A stretch of 64,000 nucleotides of DNA from an uncultured Alkalilimnicola sp. (GCA_937951875.1 CALGAN010000016.1:110593-174592); one strand, 5' to 3'; shown: positions 1 through 8,215, numbered from the stretch's first letter. Made by a program: numbers and translations. Notes: a model not told the origin generated them from the letters alone.

Positions 1-1073
1 AGTGGATCGACCTGGAGGTGGGTAGCCTGCGCGCGCTCGGTCTGCGGTTTCGCGATACGCGGCTACAGCTGCGGCGCGGCACGGCGGAGTGGCTGGTCAA
101 CCTGGCCGGGCCCGATCTCGCCGGCCGCCTGACGTTGCCCGATGCCGAGCACGCCACGCTGCGAGTCGAGCTGGACCGTCTGCGCTTGCTGCCGGGCGAG
201 TCGGCGGCGCCGGCCGCGCAGGACGGCATCGGCATGGAGATTCCGCTGCTGGATCTGCGCGTGGCCGAGCTGCTGTACGGCCCGAGCCGGCTCGGTAGTC
301 TACGGGTGTCGATCGTGCCGGACGCCGAGGGTATGCGCATCGAACGCGCCGAGCTCAAGGGGCCGGTCATGGAGGCCAACGCCAGCGGCGGCTGGAGCGG
401 CGGCGGCGCGCCGACCTCGCGATTGCGGTTGCAGGTTGCCAGCGTCAACGCCGGCGAAGCCTTGACCGCCTTCGGCTACGCGGAAACCATTCGCGGCGGC
501 GTGGCCGATGCGACCCTGGAGCTGAGCTGGCCGGGCAAGCCCGCCGACTTCGATCTCAATCGCATCGCCGGGGCGCTGGACATGACCATCACCAACGGCC
601 AGATGCTGTCGGTCGAGCCCGGCGCCGGCCGGCTGTTCGGGCTGCTGAGCGTGACCGCTCTGCCGCGTCGCCTGGCGCTGGATTTTTCCGACCTGTTCGA
701 CGAAGGGTTCGCCTTCGACCGCATCGAGGCTCACTTCGACCTGCGCGACGGCAACGCTCACACCCGCAAGTTCTTCATGCAGGGGCCGGCGGCGCGGGTC
801 GAGCTGGAGGGACGGATCGGACTGAGCGCGCGCGATTACGATCAGTTGGTCACCGTCATGCCCCATATCTCCAGTGCGTTGCCAGCGGTGGGCGCGGTGG
901 CCGGCGGACCGGTGGGCGCCGCCGCGCTGCTGGTGACCCAGAAGCTGCTGGAGAAACAGTTGAACAAACTCATCAGGGTGCGTTACCGGGTGCAGGGCAG
1001 CTGGGAGCAGCCGGATATCGCGCCGGTGGATGTGCAGCCGAAGGAGCAAGCGGAGGAGGACGCGCCGTCATGA
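1..1073 (+). CDS. yhdP: YhdP-family AsmA-like protein, C-terminal part (5' truncated by window)
   Basis: The reading frame is open from the first base, so the gene starts outside the window and only the last ~357 residues are seen. YhdP proteins are very large inner-membrane-anchored AsmA-like proteins thought to carry phospholipids towards the outer membrane. What is visible fits the family's C-terminal region: repeated amphipathic beta-strand segments, a conserved block containing MTITNGQMLSVEPGAGRLFGL, then LPRRLALDFSDLF and a small hydrophobic GGPVGAAALLVTQKLL stretch near the end, followed by a YRVQGSWEQPDI-type terminus. Its stop codon overlaps the next gene's ATG by 4 nt (ATGA), and a nitrilase-family gene follows, as in Pseudomonas. 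Identification is from sequence patterns and gene order. Confidence 0.85.
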   Translation, partial: WIDLEVGSLRALGLRFRDTRLQLRRGTAEWLVNLAGPDLAGRLTLPDAEHATLRVELDRLRLLPGESAAPAAQDGIGMEIPLLDLRVAELLYGPSRLGSLRVSIVPDAEGMRIERAELKGPVMEANASGGWSGGGAPTSRLRLQVASVNAGEALTAFGYAETIRGGVADATLELSWPGKPADFDLNRIAGALDMTITNGQMLSVEPGAGRLFGLLSVTALPRRLALDFSDLFDEGFAFDRIEAHFDLRDGNAHTRKFFMQGPAARVELEGRIGLSARDYDQLVTVMPHISSALPAVGAVAGGPVGAAALLVTQKLLEKQLNKLIRVRYRVQGSWEQPDIAPVDVQPKEQAEEDAPS

Positions 1074-1891
1074 TGATGCCCAACGCCGCGCCGCAGCTGG
1101 CGGCGATCCAAATGGTGTCCGGTCCCGACCTGAAAGCGAATCTGGCGCAGGCCGGCGAGCTGCTGGACCAGGCGGCGTCGACGGGCGCGCGGCTGGCGGT
1201 GCTGCCGGAGAACTTCGCCTTCATGGGGCTGCGCGACACCGACAAGCTGGCGCTGGCCGAGGCCGACGGCGATGGGCCGATCCAGGCCTTCCTGAGCGAG
1301 CAGGCGCGTCGCCACCGACTGTGGCTCGTGGGCGGCACCATTCCGCTGCGCGGCGGCGGGGAGCGGGCACGGGCCGCCTGCCTGGTGTTCGACGACACTG
1401 GCCGGCGAGTGGCGCGCTACGACAAGATCCACCTGTTCGACGTGCAGGTCGGCGAAGAGTCCTACCGCGAATCGGCGACCCTGGAACCAGGCGATGCGCC
1501 AGTGCTGGTGGAAACGCCATTCGGCCGGCTGGGCTTGGCGGTGTGCTACGACCTGCGGTTTCCGGAACTGTTTCGCCGGCTGGCCGGTCAAGGTATGGAG
1601 ATCCTGGCCTTGCCGGCCGCTTTCACCGCGGTCACCGGCGCGGCGCATTGGGAAGTGCTGCTGCGGGCGCGGGCGATCGAGAATCTTTGCTACGTGGTCG
1701 CCGCCGCCCAAGGCGGGCGTCATGCCGGCGGCCGCGAGACGTTCGGCGACAGCATGATCGTCGATCCGTGGGGTGCGGTGCTGGCGCGGCGCCCGCAACA
1801 GCCGGGCGTGGTTACCGCGGCGGTCGACCTGGAGCGGCTGACCGAGCTGCGCCGCCGCTTCCCGGCCCTGGACCATCGCCGCCTGGGATGA
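1070..1891 (+). CDS. Carbon-nitrogen hydrolase (Nit1/omega-amidase type)
   Basis: A 273-residue nitrilase-superfamily enzyme. The catalytic triad is visible: E47 in LPENFAFM, K119 in YDKIHLFDV and C159 in AVCYDLRFPELFR. The last motif is typical of the Nit1 branch, which repairs deaminated glutathione; omega-amidase activity on related keto-acid amides is an alternative. It should be cytoplasmic, as no signal peptide is present. The first of three consecutive ATG codons is chosen because it overlaps the upstream stop and follows a GGAGGAGG ribosome site at the right distance. It sits between yhdP and tldD, as in Pseudomonas. The fold and chemistry are secure; the exact substrate is inferred. 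Confidence 0.88.
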   Translation: MMMPNAAPQLAAIQMVSGPDLKANLAQAGELLDQAASTGARLAVLPENFAFMGLRDTDKLALAEADGDGPIQAFLSEQARRHRLWLVGGTIPLRGGGERARAACLVFDDTGRRVARYDKIHLFDVQVGEESYRESATLEPGDAPVLVETPFGRLGLAVCYDLRFPELFRRLAGQGMEILALPAAFTAVTGAAHWEVLLRARAIENLCYVVAAAQGGRHAGGRETFGDSMIVDPWGAVLARRPQQPGVVTAAVDLERLTELRRRFPALDHRRLG

Positions 1892-1948
1892 GCGTTCCTT
1901 GCGGCTTCAATGTCTTCCGCTGCCTGGCCAGCGGAATCCGAGGTGAAA

Positions 1949-3406
1949 ATGGACACCAACACTGTCGAGAACGGCTTGGCGCTGGCGCGAGCTCATATCC
2001 TTGCGCCGGCTGGCCTCACCGAGAGCGACCTGGAACGGGTATTCAGCCAATTGCTGGCGCCCGGCGTGGACGCCGCCGACCTGTACTTCCAGCTCACCCG
2101 TCACGAGGGCTGGGTGTTGGAGGACGGCATCGTCAAGGAAGGCTCTCGTAGTCTGGATCAAGGGGTGGGCGTGCGCGCCATCAGCGGCGAGCAGACCGGC
2201 TTCGCCTATTCCGACGAGATCATCCTGCCGGCGCTGCTGGAGGCGTCCGGCGCGGCCAAGGCCATCGCCCGCAGCGGCCAGAGCCGGCGGGTCCAGGCTT
2301 GGTGCCAAGGTTCGGGGCTGCAGCTCTACCGGCCGCTCAATCCCTTGGAGTCGCTGAGCGACGAGGACAAGATCGCCCTGCTCAAGCGGGTGGACGCCGA
2401 GGCGCGCCGCCTCGACCCGCGGGTGGAGCAGGTGATCGTCAGCCTGGCCGCGGTCCATGACGTGATGGTGGTGGCCAACAGCGACGGCCGCATCGCCGGC
2501 GACGTGCGCCCGCTAGTGCGACTCAACGTATCGGTCATCGCCAGCGCCAACGGCCGGCGCGAGAACGGCAGCTCCGGTGGTGGCGGCCGGTTCGGCTACG
2601 AGTACTTCTTGGAGGGCGATCGCTGGCGTACCTACGCCCATGAGGCGGTTCGGCAGGCGCTGCTCAACCTGGAGGCGGTGGAGGCGCCGGCCGGCACCAT
2701 GCCGGTGGTGCTCGGCCCCGGCTGGCCGGGCGTGCTGCTGCACGAGGCGGTCGGGCACGGCCTGGAGGGCGACTTCAACCGCAAGGGCACCTCGGCCTTC
2801 ACCGGCCGGATCGGCGAGCGGGTGGCGTCGCCGCTGTGCACGATCGTCGACGACGGCACGTTGGACCGGCGCCGCGGCTCGCTCAACGTCGACGACGAAG
2901 GCACGCCTACGCAGTGCACCGTGCTGATCGAGAAGGGCGTGCTCAAGGGCTACATGCAGGACACGCTCAACGCCCGGCTGATGGGGATGGCGCCTACCGG
3001 CAACGGCCGGCGCGAATCCTACGCCCACCTGCCGATGCCGCGCATGACCAACACCTACATGCTGGCCGGGCCGCACGATCCGCAGGAAATCATCCGCTCG
3101 GTGAAGAGGGGGCTGTACGCGGTCAACTTCGGCGGAGGTCAGGTTGATATCACTTCTGGCAAGTTCGTGTTCTCCGCCAGCGAGGCCTATCTGATCGAGG
3201 ACGGCAAGGTCACCCGGCCGGTGAAGGGCGCGACCCTCATCGGCAGCGGTCCGGAGGTGCTCACCCGAGTGAGCATGGTCGGCAACGATTTGCAGCTCGA
3301 CGCCGGTGTCGGCACGTGCGGCAAGGACGGCCAGAGCGTGCCGGTGGGCGTCGGTCAGCCGACCCTAAAGATCGACGCCATGACCGTCGGTGGTACCCAG
3401 GCATAA
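1949..3406 (+). CDS. tldD: Metalloprotease subunit TldD
   Basis: A 485-residue TldD, one half of the TldD/TldE heterodimeric zinc protease that degrades unfolded or modified peptides such as CcdA and matures microcin B17 in E. coli. The catalytic HExxxH motif is present as HEAVGHGLEGD with H265, E266 and H270. The conserved N-terminal block (WVLEDGIVKEG, then DQGVGVRAISGEQTGFAYSDE) aligns with E. coli from the ATG at 1949. That ATG has a GAGGTG ribosome site just upstream, so it is preferred to an in-frame ATG at 1910. Its partner pmbA (tldE) follows after 10 nt. The yjgA gene often found between or beside them is not here. Confidence 0.96.
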   Translation: MDTNTVENGLALARAHILAPAGLTESDLERVFSQLLAPGVDAADLYFQLTRHEGWVLEDGIVKEGSRSLDQGVGVRAISGEQTGFAYSDEIILPALLEASGAAKAIARSGQSRRVQAWCQGSGLQLYRPLNPLESLSDEDKIALLKRVDAEARRLDPRVEQVIVSLAAVHDVMVVANSDGRIAGDVRPLVRLNVSVIASANGRRENGSSGGGGRFGYEYFLEGDRWRTYAHEAVRQALLNLEAVEAPAGTMPVVLGPGWPGVLLHEAVGHGLEGDFNRKGTSAFTGRIGERVASPLCTIVDDGTLDRRRGSLNVDDEGTPTQCTVLIEKGVLKGYMQDTLNARLMGMAPTGNGRRESYAHLPMPRMTNTYMLAGPHDPQEIIRSVKRGLYAVNFGGGQVDITSGKFVFSASEAYLIEDGKVTRPVKGATLIGSGPEVLTRVSMVGNDLQLDAGVGTCGKDGQSVPVGVGQPTLKIDAMTVGGTQA

Positions 3407-3416
3407 GGAGCGAACC

Positions 3417-4775
3417 ATGGCGCAAGCACACAACGGTAACGAGCGCGCCGGACTGCCGCCCCAGGCCGAGTTGGAGGCGCTGGTGGCGCTGGCCCTGGAG
3501 GAGGCCAAGCGCCTGGGCGCCAGCAGCGCCGAGGCCGGCGCCAGCGTGGACGTGGGCCTGTCGGTCAATGTGCGCAAGGGCGAGGTCGACACTTTGCAGC
3601 ACCAGCGCGACCGGAGTCTCGGTGTCACCGTGTACTTCGGTCAGCGCAAGGGCAGCGCCAGCTCTTCGGATTTCCGCCGCGAGTCGGTGCTGGAGACGGT
3701 GCGCGCCGCCTGCAGCATCGCCCGCCACACCTCGGAGGATCCCGCCCAGGGGCTGGCCGACGCCGAGCTGATGGCCAAAGACGTGCCGGATCTGGATCTG
3801 TTCCACCCCTGGGCGCTGTCGGCCGAGGAGGCGATCGCCATCGCCCGCGAATGCGAGGCCGCCGCGCTGGGCGCCGATCCCCGCATCGTCAATTCCGATG
3901 GCGCCGACGTCTCCACCCACATCGGCCTGCGCGTGTACGGCAACAGCCACGGTTTCCTCGGCGGCTACCGCGCCAGCCGCCATAGCTTGAGCTGCATGGT
4001 GGTCGGCCGCGACGGCGGGGAGATGCAGCGCGATTACTGGTACACCGTCGGCCGCGCTCCGGAGCTGCTGGAGTCGGCGGCGAGCGTGGGCAGGAAGGCC
4101 GCGGAGCGCACCCTGCGCCGGCTCAATCCCCGCCGTCTGTCGACCCGGAAGGTGCCGGTGCTGTACGCGCCCGAGGTGGCGCGCGGCTTGCTGGGGCACT
4201 TCATCGCCGCCATCAGCGGCGGCGCGCTCTACCGCAAGGCTAGCTTCCTGGTCGATAGCCTGGGCCAGCGAATCTTCCCCGACTTCGTCCACATCGAGGA
4301 GCAGCCGCATATCAAGCGCGGCCTGGGCAGCGCGCCGTTCGACGGCGAGGGCGTGGCCACCCGACCGCGCACCCTGGTCGAAGACGGGGTGTTGCAGGGC
4401 TACGTGCTGTCATCCTACTCCGCCCGCAAGCTCGGCATGCAGACCACCGGCAACGCCGGCGGTGTGCACAACCTCATCATCCGCCCGGGCGCGCTGGATT
4501 TCGCCGGGCTCCTGAAAGAGATGGGCACCGGGCTGGTGGTCACCGAGCTGATGGGGCAGGGCGTGAACGGCGTGACCGGCGATTATTCGCGCGGCGCCAG
4601 CGGCTTCTGGGTGGAGAATGGCGAGCTTGCCTATCCGGTGCAGGAGATCACCGTGGCGTCCAACCTCAAGCAGATGTTCGCCGGTCTGCGCGCGGTCGGC
4701 AGCGACGTCGACGAGCGCGGCAACATCCGCACCGGTTCGCTGTTGCTCGATGGCATGACGGTGGCGGGCGAGTAG
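3417..4775 (+). CDS. pmbA: Metalloprotease subunit PmbA/TldE
   Basis: A 452-residue partner of TldD. Like other TldE proteins it has the same fold but no HExxxH; the equivalent region reads LYAPEVARGLLGHFIAAISGG. The conserved C-terminal block GASGFWVENGELAYPVQEITVASNLKQ is present. The ATG at 3417 is chosen because it follows AAGGAG (3405-3410) with a 6-nt spacer, and the longer in-frame start at 3390 would lie inside tldD. It is in one transcription unit with tldD. The product should form the cytosolic heterodimer in which TldD supplies the zinc site. It converges with the minus-strand gene ending at 4781, leaving only 5 nt between the stop codons. Confidence 0.95.
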   Translation: MAQAHNGNERAGLPPQAELEALVALALEEAKRLGASSAEAGASVDVGLSVNVRKGEVDTLQHQRDRSLGVTVYFGQRKGSASSSDFRRESVLETVRAACSIARHTSEDPAQGLADAELMAKDVPDLDLFHPWALSAEEAIAIARECEAAALGADPRIVNSDGADVSTHIGLRVYGNSHGFLGGYRASRHSLSCMVVGRDGGEMQRDYWYTVGRAPELLESAASVGRKAAERTLRRLNPRRLSTRKVPVLYAPEVARGLLGHFIAAISGGALYRKASFLVDSLGQRIFPDFVHIEEQPHIKRGLGSAPFDGEGVATRPRTLVEDGVLQGYVLSSYSARKLGMQTTGNAGGVHNLIIRPGALDFAGLLKEMGTGLVVTELMGQGVNGVTGDYSRGASGFWVENGELAYPVQEITVASNLKQMFAGLRAVGSDVDERGNIRTGSLLLDGMTVAGE

Positions 4776-4780
4776 CCCGC

Positions 4781-5116
4781 TCAGGAGCGGTGCTGGCGCT
4801 GCAGCTGCGTCAGGTGCCGCTCGTACAAGCGATGGAAGCGCGGGGTCAGGCCGACGTCTTCGTAGATCGGATCGTCATGATCGTCGGCGGCCACCACCCG
4901 ATCGCCCTGCACGTAGGGGAAGGCGGCCTGGATCTCGTCCAGCGCCGCCGACAGCAGATCGGTGATCAGCTCCTCCTCGCTGCGGCCGGGATAGAGCTCC
5001 CGCAACGCCGCCAGCCTGGCCGCGTCGCTCAGCGACAGCCGCACGCTATAGTGTCGATCGGTGCGTCCAGTCCTGGCGTTGCGTTCCCAGTGATCGAGCA
5101 GATCTCTTACTTTCAT
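4781..5116 (-). CDS. Conserved small protein with RHH-like core
   Basis: A 111-residue protein that I recognise as a conserved gammaproteobacterial family of unknown function next to pmbA, but to which I cannot give a role. The core (YSVRLSLSDAARLAALREL, then RSEEELITDLLSAALDEI) has the strand-helix-helix pattern of ribbon-helix-helix proteins; it is followed by a conserved VQGDRVVAADD...DPIYEDVGLTPRF tail. The ATG at 5116 (MKVRDLLDHWE) is preferred to a TTG start at 5176 because the extra 20 residues look unconserved and the TTG lacks a ribosome site. It is downstream of npr on the same strand with an 82-nt gap, so it may be co-transcribed. Confidence 0.7.
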   Translation of the reverse strand: MKVRDLLDHWERNARTGRTDRHYSVRLSLSDAARLAALRELYPGRSEEELITDLLSAALDEIQAAFPYVQGDRVVAADDHDDPIYEDVGLTPRFHRLYERHLTQLQRQHRS

Positions 5117-5198
5117 GGCGAGCACCGCCGGCAGTGGCTTTACCTTTTCGGTAAGGGCCGATGCGGGTGGGTTCAATGCCGGGGAGAATGCCCTGCGG

Positions 5199-5468
5199 TT
5201 ACTCGTTCTCGCCGAAGCGGCTGGTCACCAGCCGCTCGATCGCGTCCAGCGCGGCCTCGGCGTCGTCGCCGGTGGCGGTGACCGTAACCCGGCTGCCGCG
5301 GGCGGCGGCCAGCATCATGATGCCCATGATGCTCTTGCCGTTGACCTCCCGTTCGCCGCGCCGCACCCGGATCTGCGACGAGAACTGCGAAGCCAGCGAT
5401 ACGAACTTGCTGGCGGCGCGGGCATGCAGGCCCAAGCGGTTGATGATGACCAATTCGCGGCTAGGCAT
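5199..5468 (-). CDS. npr: HPr-like phosphocarrier NPr (PtsO)
   Basis: An 89-residue HPr-family protein. The histidine phosphorylated by enzyme I is H15 in NRLGLHARAA, and the regulatory serine S46 sits in VNGKSIMGIMML, the sequence recognised by HPr kinase. It belongs to the regulatory (nitrogen) PTS together with EIIA-Ntr encoded upstream. No enzyme I gene (ptsP/ptsI) lies in the window, so the phosphate donor must be encoded elsewhere. A GGGAGG ribosome site precedes the ATG. It is separated from the mannose-type EIIA gene by 57 nt and is likely to be in the same operon. Confidence 0.93.
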   Translation of the reverse strand: MPSRELVIINRLGLHARAASKFVSLASQFSSQIRVRRGEREVNGKSIMGIMMLAAARGSRVTVTATGDDAEAALDAIERLVTSRFGENE

Positions 5469-5525
5469 GGGGGGCGACCTCCCCCGAGGCGGTGATTGAG
5501 GTATTACGACAGGGTTGCATCCGGT

Positions 5526-5939
5526 TCATTCCTCATCCACCGGGTGGTCCTGGTCCCGCACCAGCAGCACCCCGTCCTGACCGCCCGAGAGGGCCTTGTC
5601 CTCCAGTTCGCGCAGGCTCAAGTGGGGATAGTTGAGCACCCGCAGCAGCATCGGCAGGTTGACGCCGGCGACGACCGCGGCGTTATGCCGCTGCGCGAGC
5701 TGCGTCGCGATGTTGCTGGGCGTGGAGCCGTAAGCGTCGGTCAGCACCAGCACCCCGTCGCCCTGATCGAGCTCGATGAACAGACGTTTGGCCTCGGCGG
5801 TCAGCCGGTCGAGATCGACGTCCTGCGGGATGGCCAGGCAGCGTGCCGGCAGAGGCTGCACGCCGAGGGTGCTGTGGGCGGTGGCGAGCAGCTCCTCGCC
5901 CACCCGGTTGTGGGTGATCAGTAACAGCCCGACCGTCAT
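5526..5939 (-). CDS. PTS EIIA component, mannose family
   Basis: A 137-residue stand-alone EIIA domain of the mannose/sorbose family. The phospho-accepting histidine is H10 in LLLITHNRVGEELL, and the family motif DAYGSTPSNIATQLA is present. No IIB, IIC or IID gene is nearby. In many beta- and gammaproteobacteria such orphan EIIA-Man proteins sit next to npr, rapZ and hprK and are presumed regulatory rather than sugar-transporting. The start overlaps the stop of rapZ by 4 nt, so translation is probably coupled. Homology is clear; the regulatory role is inferred from context. Confidence 0.92.
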   Translation of the reverse strand: MTVGLLLITHNRVGEELLATAHSTLGVQPLPARCLAIPQDVDLDRLTAEAKRLFIELDQGDGVLVLTDAYGSTPSNIATQLAQRHNAAVVAGVNLPMLLRVLNYPHLSLRELEDKALSGGQDGVLLVRDQDHPVDEE

Positions 5940-6793
5940 GACAGTTCCCGGTGCCGCACCACGATGCTATCGGAGCTCTGGCGGAAGTGCTCCGCCAGCC
6001 GTTCGGCCAGGTACACCGAACGGTGCTGGCCGCCGGTGCAGCCGATCGCCACGGTGAGGTAGCTGCGGTTCTCGCGCTCGAAGGCGGGCAGCCACTCGGC
6101 AATGAAGGCGCGAATCTGCTCGTACATCCGCTCGACGCTCGGCTGCGCCGCCAGGTATTGCTGAACCTGAGGATCCTTGCCGGTGAACGGGCGCAGATGC
6201 GGCTCCCAGTGCGGGTTGGGCAGGCAGCGAACGTCGAACACGAAGTCGGCGTCCTTGGGCACGCCGTGCTTGAACCCGAACGACTGGAACAGCAGCGACA
6301 GGCGGTGGCCGCTGCGGCGGTCCAGGCGCACGCGGATCAGCTCGCGCAGTTGGTGCACGGTGGTGCTGGTGGTGTCGATGGTCAGGTCGGCGCGGGCCAG
6401 GATCGGTGCCAGCAGCTCACCCTCGCGGGCGATCGCCTCGGCCAGCGACACGCCAGGGCCACTCAGCGGGTGGCGGCGGCGGGTTTCGCTGAAGCGCTTG
6501 ATCAGAGTGTCGTGATCGGCCTGCAGGAAGATGATCTCGCTGCGGATGCCGCGCGCTTCCAGTTCGTTGAGGACGGTCGGGAAGTTGCCCAGGTCGTCGA
6601 CGCCGCTGCGCACGTCCACGCCGACCGCGAAGCGGTCCGTGGACTTGCCTCGGGTTTCGGTGATGTGGCGGCCGAGATCGCCGAGCAGGCCGATGGGAAG
6701 GTTGTCGATGCAGTAATAGCCGACATCTTCCAGCGTGTGCAAAGCGACGCTCTTGCCCGAACCGGACAGTCCGCTGACGATGACCAGCTTCAT
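5936..6793 (-). CDS. rapZ: RNase adapter / nucleotide-binding protein RapZ
   Basis: A 285-residue RapZ (YvcJ family). The N-terminal Walker A is GLSGSGKS at residues 8-15, and the C-terminal domain carries the conserved TVAIGCTGGQHRSVYLAERLAE signature. In E. coli RapZ binds the sRNA GlmZ and presents it to RNase E, controlling glmS and so the supply of glucosamine-6-phosphate for cell-wall precursors. The ATG at 6793 is chosen: it aligns with the E. coli start, and the 18 extra residues from a farther ATG overlap hprK without support. It lies between hprK and the EIIA-Man gene in the PTS operon. Confidence 0.95.
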   Translation of the reverse strand: MKLVIVSGLSGSGKSVALHTLEDVGYYCIDNLPIGLLGDLGRHITETRGKSTDRFAVGVDVRSGVDDLGNFPTVLNELEARGIRSEIIFLQADHDTLIKRFSETRRRHPLSGPGVSLAEAIAREGELLAPILARADLTIDTTSTTVHQLRELIRVRLDRRSGHRLSLLFQSFGFKHGVPKDADFVFDVRCLPNPHWEPHLRPFTGKDPQVQQYLAAQPSVERMYEQIRAFIAEWLPAFERENRSYLTVAIGCTGGQHRSVYLAERLAEHFRQSSDSIVVRHRELS

Positions 6794-6800
6794 TGGATTC

Positions 6801-7325
6801 CTATTCCCCACCCATGACCGCCAAAGCCTGCGCCGCATTCCAGCCATCGCGCCGCAGCCGCTCGGCCTTGACCGCCAGCTCGATCAACAGCGCGCGGTCG
6901 CGGTCTCGGCCGAGGGGAAGACGCAGCCTGGGAATGGCAACGCCCTCTATTGTGACAGAATCGTGCTCGACCGCGAGTGGGTCGGGGCCGGGCGGCGCCG
7001 GATCGAGATCGATCACCAGATCGATGTCGCAGCCGTCCTTGAGACGGCTGCCGTCGAACAAGCGTTGGACCGGCAGCACCCCAAGCCCGCGCACCGCCAC
7101 CAACCCGCGCAGCGCGGCCGGCGCATGGCCCCGCAGCCGGCCCTCGCGTGGGGTCAATGCCACCGCGTCGTCGACGATCAGGCAGTGGCCGCGGTCGAGC
7201 AGGCTCAGCGCCAGATCGGTCTTGCCCACGCCGCTTTCGCCGCGCAGCAGCACGCCCAGTCCGGCAACCTCGAGCAGGGTGCCGGGGATCACGGGTTCGT
7301 CGGGCGAGGGAGCCTCGGCGGGCAT
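6801..7325 (-). CDS. hprK: HPr kinase/phosphorylase, short form without N-terminal domain
   Basis: A 174-residue protein matching only the C-terminal catalytic half of HPr kinase/phosphorylase, which is about 310 residues in most beta/gammaproteobacteria and Firmicutes. Walker A is GESGVGKT (residues 29-36), the paired acidic residues are D52/D53 in VDDAVAL, and the family signature appears as VRGLGVLPV (78-86). The usual N-terminal domain is absent: upstream lies ptsN, ending 17 nt before this start. By eye, the histidine normally preceding the P-loop strand is replaced by proline. The target HPr protein in this operon keeps S46. Alphaproteobacteria have similar short forms. Whether it kinases, dephosphorylates or only senses is unknown. 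Confidence 0.8.
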   Translation of the reverse strand: MPAEAPSPDEPVIPGTLLEVAGLGVLLRGESGVGKTDLALSLLDRGHCLIVDDAVALTPREGRLRGHAPAALRGLVAVRGLGVLPVQRLFDGSRLKDGCDIDLVIDLDPAPPGPDPLAVEHDSVTIEGVAIPRLRLPLGRDRDRALLIELAVKAERLRRDGWNAAQALAVMGGE

Positions 7326-7341
7326 GGCTGGCCGCAGCCTG

Positions 7342-7812
7342 TCAGGCCGTGCGGGCCTGACCTTGCCAGTCGAGCAAGATGCGGTAGACCTCGGCGGGAT
7401 CCGCGGCGCGGCGCAAGCGCTCGCACAGAGCCTTGTCGCTGAACAGCTCGGCCAGGTCGGCCAGGATCTGCAGATGTTCGTCGGTGAAATGCTCCGGCAC
7501 CACCAGCGCGAACAGCAGGTCCACCGGTTGTTTGTCGAAAGCGTCGAAATCGATGCCGCGCGACAGCCGCAGCAGCGCCCCCAGCGCTTGATCGCTGCCC
7601 TCGATGCGGGCGTGCGGTAGGCCGACGCCGTGCCCCAGACCGGTGCTCCCCAGGCGTTCCCGACCGATTAGTTTGTTGAAGATCAACGGCGCGGGCAGAC
7701 CATCGGCGGCCTCCGATAGCATCTCGCTTAGCTGCTCGAGCGCCCGCTTCTTGCTGGCGACATCGGCATCCGTTTTGATCCGTTCCGGACTCAGCAGGTC
7801 GACAATCTTCAT
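7342..7812 (-). CDS. ptsN: PTS EIIA-Ntr (nitrogen regulatory IIA)
   Basis: A 156-residue EIIA of the fructose/nitrogen class. The phosphorylated histidine is H67 in GHGVGLPHARIEG. In enterics EIIA-Ntr regulates potassium uptake and other processes according to its phosphorylation state. The ATG at 7812 (MKIVDLLSPERI) matches the family start; an upstream ATG would add a hydrophobic, unconserved stretch. It lies two genes downstream of rpoN, the classical position, and hprK follows after 16 nt. The phosphate route would be enzyme I-Ntr, NPr, then EIIA-Ntr. Confidence 0.95.
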   Translation of the reverse strand: MKIVDLLSPERIKTDADVASKKRALEQLSEMLSEAADGLPAPLIFNKLIGRERLGSTGLGHGVGLPHARIEGSDQALGALLRLSRGIDFDAFDKQPVDLLFALVVPEHFTDEHLQILADLAELFSDKALCERLRRAADPAEVYRILLDWQGQARTA

Positions 7813-7872
7813 GCCTGTTGCCAAGAGCGAGAAGGCCGCCGCGCTTCCGGCGGCGGCCCATTCGGCCATTGC

Positions 7873-8199
7873 CTACTCTACGGGGGCCCTGAGCGTAGCG
7901 GCTTCGCTACGACGGTGATCGGTCAGCTTTTCCTTGTGCTTGACGAGCTGGCGGTCGAGCTTGTCCACCAACCCGTCGATGGCCGCATACATGTCCTCGT
8001 GGATCATGTCCGCATGCACCGTAGCGCCGCTCACTTGGATGGTGGCTTCCGCCTTCTGTTCAAGCTTGGCGACGCTGAGGATCACGTGAATGCTGACCAC
8101 GTTGTCGAAATGCCGCTCCAGACGCTTGAACTTATCGCTGACATAACCACGCAGCGCATCCGTGATGTCCACATGGTGTCCGGTGATGTTGAGCTGCAT
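7873..8199 (-). CDS. hpf: Ribosome hibernation factor HPF (short form)
   Basis: A 108-residue protein with the conserved start MQLNITGHHVDITDALRGYV and the middle block HVILSVAKLEQKAEATIQV typical of HPF/YfiA. It binds the 30S decoding site and promotes formation of inactive ribosome dimers. The length is that of the short HPF found in gammaproteobacteria, lacking the long-form C-terminal dimerisation domain. It follows rpoN by 16 nt, as in E. coli and Pseudomonas, so it is probably co-transcribed with the sigma factor. Confidence 0.94.
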   Translation of the reverse strand: MQLNITGHHVDITDALRGYVSDKFKRLERHFDNVVSIHVILSVAKLEQKAEATIQVSGATVHADMIHEDMYAAIDGLVDKLDRQLVKHKEKLTDHRRSEAATLRAPVE

Positions 8200-8215
8200 G
8201 CGGCCTCCTTTGGGG

